14,359 nt of DNA, taken from Bacteroidetes bacterium ADurb.Bin302 (GTDB lineage Bacteria > Bacteroidota > Bacteroidia > Bacteroidales > Paludibacteraceae). The position numbers and the translations under genes are program-made. Where the stretch lies: the NCBI GenBank assembly GCA_002069025.1, contig MWBK01000063.1, forward strand, positions 1 to 14,359, in the 5' to 3' direction. Positions 1-5,526 of the stretch are shown one piece after another; the first letter of the stretch is position 1, and the number at the start of each line of letters is the position of its first letter. The notes below the pieces were generated by a model. That model made no database searches and had not been told where the DNA came from. It saw only the letters and a program-made list of their open reading frames with translations.

Positions 1-1
1 G

Positions 2-1090
2 CCTTATACAGAAATGTTTTCGGAAAGTTATATACGAGCAGACGGGGTTACATTACAAGAAAACACTAATAAATCAGACTCATATCAAGCAGAAAACATA
101 AACGCATCAATTTATGCAGCATTAGAAATGCCCATAGGAGATGCCGCACAAATATACGCAGGAGTACGTTTAGAAAACAACTATCTACGGTTATTCGGAT
201 ATGAATCTGATGGTATCAAACCAGTAAATATTAACAGATTTACATGTACCCCTTTCCCATCATTAAATGCAAGTTATTCAATTAACGATCAACATAAACT
301 ACGATTATCGTACGGATACGCAATAAATCGTCCTGAATTCAGAGAAATTGTCCCTTACGTATATTACGACTTTGATTTGTTTTCAAATTTCGAAGGTAAC
401 CCATCTTTGCAAGATGCTTACAGCCACAACGCTGACTTCAGATATGAATTTTATTTCCCATCAGGAGAAACTATTTCTGCAGCAGTATTCTATAAATACT
501 TTAATCATCCTATCGAAACAACCTATTACGAGGTAGGCGGACAATATCAATACACTTATACAAATGCCGAATCGGCACAAAATGCAGGTATCGAAATTGA
601 ATTTAGAAAGAGTCTTGATTTTATGGGATTGCCTGATTTTCAAGTTGTATTAAACGGATCATACATTTTTAGTCGTATCGCATTTAAAGATGGTAGTTTT
701 GAACGAAACAGAGCTATGCAAGGTCAATCACCGTATTTAATAAATGCATCATTATTCTATAATAACGAACAAATAGGGCTTAACGCATCACTGCAATACA
801 ATGTAGCCGGGGAACGTATTGTTGCAATTGGTGTAGTAAATCAAGATATCAGTGAAGACATTCCTAATATTTACGAAATGCCAAGGCATATGCTTGATTT
901 TAGTATCTCTAAAACACTAGGCAAATACTGCACTTTAAAACTAGGATGTAAAGACATGTTGAATACAGCATGTGAACTTAAACAATTTCCTCAATTCGAA
1001 AAAGACGGTAAATTGCAAACACGCGAACAAATAGTTCGTTCATATACACCCGGATTTCAAATACAACTCGGTTTAAGCGTAAAATTTTAA
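2..1090 (+). CDS. TonB-dependent receptor, C-terminal beta-barrel part (5' end outside window)
   Basis: The frame is already open at base 2, before the first Met at 14, so this is the 3' part of a longer gene cut by the window edge. About 363 residues are visible. They are a series of amphipathic, aromatic-rich strands typical of the outer-membrane beta-barrel of Bacteroidota TonB-dependent receptors. These include a loop of the NRPEFREIVPYVYYDFD type, a GNPSLQDAYSHNADFRYE segment and a closing strand ending in Phe (GLSVKF), the usual terminal aromatic recognised by the BAM complex. The plug and any N-terminal CarboxypepD_reg-like extension would lie upstream. The next gene is a lipoprotein 82 nt away, a common receptor/surface-lipoprotein arrangement. 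The receptor probably imports a substrate across the outer membrane using TonB energy. The substrate cannot be read from the barrel. Confidence 0.88.
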   Translation, partial: PYTEMFSESYIRADGVTLQENTNKSDSYQAENINASIYAALEMPIGDAAQIYAGVRLENNYLRLFGYESDGIKPVNINRFTCTPFPSLNASYSINDQHKLRLSYGYAINRPEFREIVPYVYYDFDLFSNFEGNPSLQDAYSHNADFRYEFYFPSGETISAAVFYKYFNHPIETTYYEVGGQYQYTYTNAESAQNAGIEIEFRKSLDFMGLPDFQVVLNGSYIFSRIAFKDGSFERNRAMQGQSPYLINASLFYNNEQIGLNASLQYNVAGERIVAIGVVNQDISEDIPNIYEMPRHMLDFSISKTLGKYCTLKLGCKDMLNTACELKQFPQFEKDGKLQTREQIVRSYTPGFQIQLGLSVKF

Positions 1091-1124
1091 CGACATTGTA
1101 ATATTTACGACATAACATCTTAAT
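1085..1124 (+). promoter_or_regulatory. Four 11-bp-phased direct repeats (copy A), putative OmpR/PhoB-family operator
   Basis: Four 7-mers start exactly 11 bp apart: TTTTAAC (1085), TTGTAAT (1096), ACGACAT (1107) and TCTTAAT (1118). The first overlaps the receptor stop codon. Seven-bp direct repeats with an 11-bp period are the classic binding layout for OmpR/PhoB-type response regulators, and TTGTAAT resembles the E. coli pho-box half-site CTGTCAT. The array ends 10 bp before a -7-like element. A closely similar array with identical spacing lies at 3124-3163. That the site is bound by a regulator is inference. Confidence 0.6.
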
Positions 1125-1134
1125 ATATAAACAT

Positions 1135-1142
1135 TTAATTTG
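1135..1142 (+). promoter_or_regulatory. -7-like promoter element for the lipoprotein gene
   Basis: TTAATTTG differs at one position from the Bacteroidota -7 consensus TAnnTTTG. It lies 10 bp after the direct-repeat array and ends 30 nt before the lipoprotein ATG. The same spacing and a near-identical sequence recur at 3174-3181. No convincing -33 element is present; the repeats occupy that zone, as in activator-dependent promoters. Confidence 0.45.
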
Positions 1143-1172
1143 TATCGTAATTAATAATTAAAAATTAAAAAG

Positions 1173-2561
1173 ATGAAAAAAAGAATGAATTTAAAGATGG
1201 CATTCATCAGCGCTGCAATTATAAGTCTTGCAGCTTGTACAAACAGTAATGAACCCAACCAACCTGAAGATCCTGTTCAACCATCTGAAAAAGAGACTGT
1301 GGTACTACAAGGGGAAATCAATGGCATTCGCTCATTATCAGCAGACACTACGTATCTATTAAAAGGTTTCGTGTATGTTACAGATAATTCAAAGTTAAAT
1401 ATTGAGGCAGGTACTGTAATAAAAGGCGACAAAGATACAAAAGCAACTTTAATTGTTGAAAAAGGAGGTAAAATCGAAGCAATAGGTACTCCCGCATCAC
1501 CTATTGTATTTACATCAAATCAAGCTGTCGGAGAGCGAAACTATGGCGACTGGGGTGGCATCATTATTTGCGGTAATGGACGAACAAATAGTGCCACTGG
1601 TGTAGGTAAAATAGAAGGTGGCCCACGCAGTGAATATGGTGGAAATGATGATTATGATAATTCAGGCACCTTGCGATATGTACGAATCGAATTTCCAGGT
1701 GTAGAATATGCTACAGATAACGAAATTAACGGATTAACATTAGGTGCAGTCGGATCAGGTACTACAATAGACCACATTCAAGTATCATACTGTGGGGATG
1801 ATTCGTATGAATGGTTTGGAGGTATGGTAAATGCAAGTTACTTAGTTGCATATAGAGGATGGGATGATGAATTCGACACAGATAATGGTTATAGAGGTAA
1901 AGTTCAATTTGCAGTTGGGTTGCGAGATCCTAATGTCGCGGACAAATCAAAATCAAATGGTTTTGAATCTGACAACGACGCATCTGGCTCTTCAAACGAA
2001 CCATTCACACAAGCTGTATTTTCAAATGTGAGTTTGTTCGGTCCTTACACAACTACATCAGATATTGTTGATCCACAAAAAGGCAATGGACAGTTCCAAG
2101 CTGCAATGCATTTGCGACGTAACACACAGTTAAGATGTTACAATTCCATTTTCGCGGGATGGCCTATTGGACTATTTATTGAGAATGGCGGCAAGGGTAA
2201 TGCTCAAGAAAACGCAATTAACGGATCATTAATTTTGAACAACAACATTATGGCAGGCATGAAGGTCAACTTCAAGGAAGATGAAAAAGGAACAGCAGAT
2301 TTTAATTATACATATTGGAACGAAAGCAGCCGCAATAATACTTTACTTACAAATAATATTGACTTAGGTTTGGTTGACCCATTCAATATTACAAGTCCTA
2401 AGTTTTACGCATCAAACAGTAACGGGGTTATATTTGGTAAAGCAAATTTCAACTCAGACGACCTATCGGGTATGACTAATGTTAACTTTGTGGGAGCTTT
2501 TGGTACGGAAGATTGGACCGAGGGATGGTGTAATTTCGACCCACAGAATACAATTTACTAA
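1173..2561 (+). CDS. Exported beta-helix lipoprotein, partner of the upstream TonB receptor
   Basis: The 462-residue product has a lipoprotein signal peptide: basic start KKRMNLK, hydrophobic stretch and lipobox SLAAC with Cys22. A Pro/Asn/Glu-rich linker follows (about 23-40). The body has features of a right-handed parallel beta-helix: short strands with Gly and Asn turns and motifs such as IEAGTVIKG, IVEKGGKIEAIGTPASPIVFTS and GDWGGIIICGNG, then an acidic Asp-rich central part (WDDEFDTDNGYRG, GFESDNDASG). Proteins of this type in Bacteroidota are usually annotated only as hypothetical lipoproteins and often sit beside TonB receptors. Here the receptor is immediately upstream and no SusD-like gene is visible, so it may act as the surface substrate-binding partner. 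The Asp-rich loops suggest bound calcium. The gene has its own candidate activator-dependent promoter and ends at a strong hairpin. Function is unproven. Confidence 0.85.
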   Translation: MKKRMNLKMAFISAAIISLAACTNSNEPNQPEDPVQPSEKETVVLQGEINGIRSLSADTTYLLKGFVYVTDNSKLNIEAGTVIKGDKDTKATLIVEKGGKIEAIGTPASPIVFTSNQAVGERNYGDWGGIIICGNGRTNSATGVGKIEGGPRSEYGGNDDYDNSGTLRYVRIEFPGVEYATDNEINGLTLGAVGSGTTIDHIQVSYCGDDSYEWFGGMVNASYLVAYRGWDDEFDTDNGYRGKVQFAVGLRDPNVADKSKSNGFESDNDASGSSNEPFTQAVFSNVSLFGPYTTTSDIVDPQKGNGQFQAAMHLRRNTQLRCYNSIFAGWPIGLFIENGGKGNAQENAINGSLILNNNIMAGMKVNFKEDEKGTADFNYTYWNESSRNNTLLTNNIDLGLVDPFNITSPKFYASNSNGVIFGKANFNSDDLSGMTNVNFVGAFGTEDWTEGWCNFDPQNTIY

Positions 2562-2578
2562 TAAGTTTATTAATAATT

Positions 2579-2625
2579 AAATAGTTGTCGCATCCTCAAG
2601 TAATTGAAGGGGCGATAACTATTTT
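2579..2625 (+). terminator. Long hairpin downstream of the beta-helix lipoprotein, probable intrinsic terminator or attenuator
   Basis: Bases 2579-2591 (AAATAGTTGTCGC) pair with 2612-2624 (GCGATAACTATTT): 13 bp with one G-U. A further six pairs inside (CCT/AGG and CAA/TTG, one bulged A) close a GTAA loop. The 3' arm ends in TTTT, but the T-tract is short and then broken by C. The hairpin ends only 15 nt before the next start codon, so it could end the lipoprotein transcript, lower read-through into the MORN-variant gene, or protect the mRNA 3' end. Confidence 0.65.
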
Positions 2626-2639
2626 CAAAATAATTATTT

Positions 2640-3119
2640 ATGAAAAAGCATTATCTAATACAATTATTTATTGCGTGTCTAATTTCAATATCGGTGTTTG
2701 CCGAATCAGATATAATTACTTTAAGTGATGGTATATATTTTAAAGATGGCAGTCAAAAAGAGTTATATACAGGAGATTACAAAGAATTGTATCCTGATGG
2801 CTCTTTAAAATTAGAAATGCGTATTAAGAATGGTCAAATCGAAGGTACTTATGTAACATACTTTCCAAATGGCAATGTAAAAGAAGTGCGTTCTTATTTA
2901 GATGGTCAATTACATGGTACTTGGCGCACATATAACAGCGATGCTATTCTTACCGCGGAAGCCATTTACTCACATGGCAAAAAAGATGGTACCTGGAGAA
3001 TCTGGGATGATAGCGGCAAACTTCGCTATCAAATGAATTACATCAACAATAAAAAAATAGGTATTTGGCAATCTTGGAACGAAAATGGCATAATTGTTCA
3101 AACAAGAACCTATAAATAA
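2640..3119 (+). CDS. Exported MORN-variant (YwqK-like) repeat protein
   Basis: The 159-residue product starts with a Sec signal peptide (MKKHYLIQLFIACLISISVFA, likely cut after VFA). From about residue 38 it is made of MORN-variant repeats of about 23 residues with the pattern G-x-Y-x-x-Y/W-x-x-(N/D)G-x-(L/I/V): YKELYPDGSLK, YVTYFPNGNVK, WRTYNSDAI, WRIWDDSGKLR and WQSWNENGIIV. Such proteins are often labelled 'toxin-antitoxin system YwqK family antitoxin', but no toxin gene is present here and export argues against that role. The repeats form a beta-sheet scaffold, probably for periplasmic or surface binding. It lies between the lipoprotein and the CarboxypepD-domain gene. No promoter of its own was recognised, so it may depend on read-through of the preceding hairpin. 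The molecular role is unknown. Confidence 0.8.
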   Translation: MKKHYLIQLFIACLISISVFAESDIITLSDGIYFKDGSQKELYTGDYKELYPDGSLKLEMRIKNGQIEGTYVTYFPNGNVKEVRSYLDGQLHGTWRTYNSDAILTAEAIYSHGKKDGTWRIWDDSGKLRYQMNYINNKKIGIWQSWNENGIIVQTRTYK

Positions 3120-3123
3120 TTAC

Positions 3124-3163
3124 TTGTAACCCATTTTTAATCTTTACGTCATAAACTTGTAAT
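3124..3163 (+). promoter_or_regulatory. Four 11-bp-phased direct repeats (copy B), putative OmpR/PhoB-family operator
   Basis: The 7-mers TTGTAAC (3124), TTTTAAT (3135), ACGTCAT (3146) and TTGTAAT (3157) start 11 bp apart. Aligned with copy A (offset 2039), 43 of 58 positions from the first repeat through the -7 element match by hand count, including an unbroken 11-nt TAATATATAAA block. The downstream genes include the response regulator itself, so autoregulation is likely if that protein or a relative binds here. Confidence 0.62.
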
Positions 3164-3173
3164 ATATAAATCT

Positions 3174-3181
3174 TTACTTTG
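3174..3181 (+). promoter_or_regulatory. -7-like promoter element for the CarboxypepD-domain / response-regulator pair
   Basis: TTACTTTG has one mismatch to TAnnTTTG and lies 10 bp after repeat array B, the same spacing as at 1135-1142. It ends 20 nt before the ATG at 3202, giving a leader of roughly 15 nt. Confidence 0.5.
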
Positions 3182-3201
3182 CGATATAAAAAAAATATAG
3201 A

Positions 3202-3534
3202 ATGAAAAAGAAACTTGGTATTACCTTAATGGCATTATTGTATGTAAGTTGCATAGCAGTAGCAAAAATAGCCACAAATTCAGTCGAAAAAGAAACGTCT
3301 GGCGTAATATATGGTTATGTGGTAGATGCAGAAGCCGGAGAACCTATAGCAGGTGCTGCTATTGAAATATGTAATCGGAAAGTATTTTCAGATTTAGATG
3401 GTAAATTTGAGATTAACGGTCTTACATCTGACAAATTACAAATGCGAGTAAGCATGATTTCCTACAACACACAAACAATAGAAATTGATTTATCAAAACA
3501 GTCCAATGTTTCAATAAGTATTTTACAACAATGA
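3202..3534 (+). CDS. Small exported CarboxypepD_reg-like domain protein
   Basis: The 110-residue product has a signal peptide (about 1-21, hydrophobic core ITLMALLYVSCIAVA). A single CarboxypepD_reg-like / peptidase-associated beta-sandwich follows: IYGYVVDAEAGEPIAGAAIEI (about 36-56), the typical SDLDGKFEINGL turn (63-74), and closing strands MRVSMISYNTQTIEIDL. In Bacteroidota this domain is normally an N-terminal extension of TonB receptors; here it stands alone. Its last codons overlap the response-regulator start (ATGA, 3531-3534), so the two are translationally coupled. That coupling of an exported sandwich domain to a cytoplasmic regulator suggests a role in envelope sensing, for example as a ligand or partner for a sensor kinase, but nothing in the sequence proves it. 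The window has no histidine kinase. Confidence 0.82.
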   Translation: MKKKLGITLMALLYVSCIAVAKIATNSVEKETSGVIYGYVVDAEAGEPIAGAAIEICNRKVFSDLDGKFEINGLTSDKLQMRVSMISYNTQTIEIDLSKQSNVSISILQQ

Positions 3535-4236
3535 GTCCTCAAAAACGAATATTGGTTGTAGATGACGAATCTGACATCTGCGAAATACTTAAGTTCAATT
3601 TAGAAAAAAATAATTTTATAGTAGATGTAGCATATTCAGCGGAGGAGGCTCTAGAAAATGACTTATCAACATACAATTTATTCATATTAGATGTCATGAT
3701 GGGAAAAATATCAGGGTTCAATTTTGCCAAAATAACACAACAAAAATTTGAAACTGCAAAAATTCCTATAATTTTTATAACAGCCAAAGACACCATTGAA
3801 GACAAACTTGTAGGCTTTAACATAGGTGCTGACGACTATATATCGAAGCCATTTTCAATTTCAGAAACATTGGCTAGAATTGAAAATATCCTCAAACGGT
3901 ATGATGAGAATAATAAGCATAGCGATATAAATTTTAAGCGAAATATTACCACCTACAAAGGAATTTACATAGACGAAAACAGCAAAACTGTTACTATTGA
4001 TAATAAGCCTGTACAACTGACAAAAAAAGAATACGAACTCCTAGTACTATTTTTACATAAGCCAAACAAATTTTTTTTCTCGAAATGAATTACTTCAATT
4101 AATATGGGATGATGACGTATACGTACTTGAAAGAACTATTGATGTCAATATCGCACGTTTAAGAAACAAAATCACCCCTTACGAAGATATACTTATCACA
4201 AAACAAGGATACGGCTACAAATCTAATCTTGAATAG
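3531..4236 (+). pseudogene. OmpR/PhoB-family response regulator, interrupted by a +1 frameshift in a T8 run
   Basis: The first part encodes a receiver domain (about 1-122): acidic pair D11/D12, phospho-acceptor D54 in LFILDVMM, T84 in FITAK, and K106 in YISKPF. The usual Pro four residues after D54 is Gly. A linker and the start of a winged-helix Trans_reg_C domain follow (QLTKKEYELLVLFLHKPNK). The frame then ends at a TGA at 4086-4088, just after TTTTTTTT (4071-4078). Removing one T restores FFSRNELLQLIWDDD, then VLERTIDVNIARLRNKI and LITKQGYGYKSNLE, ending at TAG 4234-4236. The result is a normal 234-residue protein with complete recognition helix and wing. As written, the product has 185 residues and should not bind DNA. 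The intact downstream reading suggests a recent mutation, a phase-variable tract, transcriptional slippage or a homopolymer sequencing error. The 5' end overlaps the preceding gene by 4 nt. Confidence 0.88.
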
Positions 4237-4247
4237 CATTAGCTATT
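4232..4247 (+). terminator. Small hairpin at the response-regulator stop codon (weak terminator candidate)
   Basis: AATAGC (4232-4237) and GCTATT (4242-4247) form a 6-bp stem around the loop ATTA. The stem includes the regulator stop codon. There are only two G-C pairs and no real T-tract, so termination here is doubtful. Confidence 0.22.
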
Positions 4248-4284
4248 TACTGCGCCTTTGGCATGTTATTTCAATATAAAATCG

Positions 4285-4292
4285 TATTTTTG
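4285..4292 (+). promoter_or_regulatory. -7 promoter element for tgt
   Basis: TATTTTTG is an exact match to TAnnTTTG and ends 18 nt before the ATG at 4311. No well-spaced -33 TTG was found (nearest at 4258-4260, spacing 24). The element also places transcription start downstream of the alternative ATG at 4263, supporting the later start codon. Confidence 0.55.
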
Positions 4293-4310
4293 CGATTTTT
4301 AGAAATCATT

Positions 4311-5441
4311 ATGCAATTTACATTACAACATACAGATTTAAAAAGTCAGGCGCGAGCGGGATTATTGCAAACAGATCACGGAACAATAGAAACTCCAATC
4401 TTCATGCCGGTCGGAACTGTCGGTTCTGTAAAAGCAGTACATCAAAGAGAGTTGAATGATGATATCAAGGCGCAAATTATTTTAGGTAACACTTATCATT
4501 TGTACCTGCGCCCGGGAATCAATATTTTGGAAAAAGCCGGAGGTTTACATAAGTTTATAGGTTGGGACAAACCCATTTTAACCGATAGCGGCGGTTTTCA
4601 AGTATTTTCTCTTTCTGATACGCGCAAATTGAAAGAAGAAGGCGTAACTTTCCGTTCGCATATTGATGGTTCAAAGCACCTGTTTACACCCGAAAATGTT
4701 GTAGATATTGAACGTAGTATTGGTGCCGACATAATAATGGCATTAGATGAATGTACACCGGGAGATGCAGATTACAACTACGCAAAGAAATCATTAGAAT
4801 TAACTCTAAGGTGGTTAGATAGAGGAGTTAAGCACTTCCGAGAAACAGAACCTAAATACGGATACCATCAAAGCTACTTCCCTATTGTACAAGGCTGTGT
4901 ATATCCCGATTTACGCAAAAAATCAGCAGAAATAATAGCAGAACTGGATATGGATGGAAATGCCATTGGCGGTTTAGCAGTTGGCGAACCTGCCGAAAAA
5001 ATGTACGAAATGATTGAAGTTGTAAATGAAATATTACCTAAAAACAAGCCTCGATATTTAATGGGTGTTGGAACTCCCGAAAATTTACTTGAAGCAATAG
5101 AAAGAGGCGTGGATATGTTTGACTGCGTAATGCCCACACGCAATGGACGCAATGGCATGCTTTTTACAAAAAACGGTACTATGAATATGCGTAATCTGAA
5201 ATGGGCTGACGATTTTTCTCCAATTGAAGAAGATGGCGCATCATACGTAGATACAGCATACTCAAAGGCTTATCTTAGGCATTTAACAATGACCGGAGAA
5301 TTACTAGGACTACAAATAGCATCAATACACAATCTTGCATTTTATCTATGGCTAACAAAAGAAGCCAGAAAACATATTATAGAAGGCAACTTTAGTTCAT
5401 GGAAAATAAACATGCTTAAACAAATAAGCAATAGATTATAA
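4311..5441 (+). CDS. tgt: Queuine tRNA-ribosyltransferase
   Basis: This enzyme exchanges guanine-34 of tRNA(Asp, Asn, His, Tyr) for the queuosine precursor preQ1. The start at 4311 gives MQFTLQHTDLKSQARAGLL, where family members begin, and 376 residues, the usual length. The ATG at 4263 would add 16 hydrophobic residues and lies upstream of the likely promoter. Landmarks are PIFMPVGT (29-36), the TDSGGFQVFSL substrate loop with catalytic D92, QGCVYPDLR (194-202), GGLAVGEP (220-227), and DMFDCVMPTRNGRNG with the nucleophilic Asp D271. The C-terminal HNLAFY histidine (H340) of the zinc site is kept. The three Cys of the usual CxCxxC motif are absent; the aligned segment reads EEDGASYVDTAYSKAYLRHL, with Gly, Ser and Asp in their places. 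It appears to be a single-gene transcription unit or the head of a unit continuing into the next lipoprotein. Confidence 0.97.
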   Translation: MQFTLQHTDLKSQARAGLLQTDHGTIETPIFMPVGTVGSVKAVHQRELNDDIKAQIILGNTYHLYLRPGINILEKAGGLHKFIGWDKPILTDSGGFQVFSLSDTRKLKEEGVTFRSHIDGSKHLFTPENVVDIERSIGADIIMALDECTPGDADYNYAKKSLELTLRWLDRGVKHFRETEPKYGYHQSYFPIVQGCVYPDLRKKSAEIIAELDMDGNAIGGLAVGEPAEKMYEMIEVVNEILPKNKPRYLMGVGTPENLLEAIERGVDMFDCVMPTRNGRNGMLFTKNGTMNMRNLKWADDFSPIEEDGASYVDTAYSKAYLRHLTMTGELLGLQIASIHNLAFYLWLTKEARKHIIEGNFSSWKINMLKQISNRL

Positions 5442-5469
5442 GATTTTCTACTTTTACAGTTTTTTAAAC

Positions 5470-5517
5470 TATTTGCAATAATAAAACGCCAATAACAAGC
5501 GTTTTACATTGCAAATA
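5470..5517 (+). promoter_or_regulatory. Nested 48-nt inverted repeat between tgt and the carbohydrate-binding lipoprotein
   Basis: Outer arms TATTTGCAAT (5470-5479) and ATTGCAAATA (5508-5517) are perfectly complementary over 10 bp. Inner arms TAAAACGC (5482-5489) and GCGTTTTA (5499-5506) pair over 8 bp around a 9-nt loop, with only a 2x1 internal loop between the two stems. No T-tract follows (ACAACAACTA). It is therefore more likely a 5'-leader structure or protein-binding palindrome than a standard terminator, although the inner A4-CGC/GCG-T4 stem could act as a weak one. It ends 9 nt before the ATG at 5527. Confidence 0.6.
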
Positions 5518-5526
5518 CAACAACTA

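Noticed and set aside
2640..3119. Antitoxin role for the MORN-variant (YwqK-like) protein
   Set aside because: There is a clear export signal and no adjacent toxin gene; the family label alone does not support a toxin-antitoxin pair.
4263..4310. ATG at 4263 as start of tgt
   Set aside because: It lies upstream of the exact -7 element at 4285-4292 and adds 16 hydrophobic residues not expected before MQFTLQHTDLKSQARAG.
5509..5526. TTG at 5509 as start of the carbohydrate-binding lipoprotein
   Set aside because: It lies in the 3' arm of a strong hairpin, and the ATG at 5527 gives a standard lipoprotein signal peptide.
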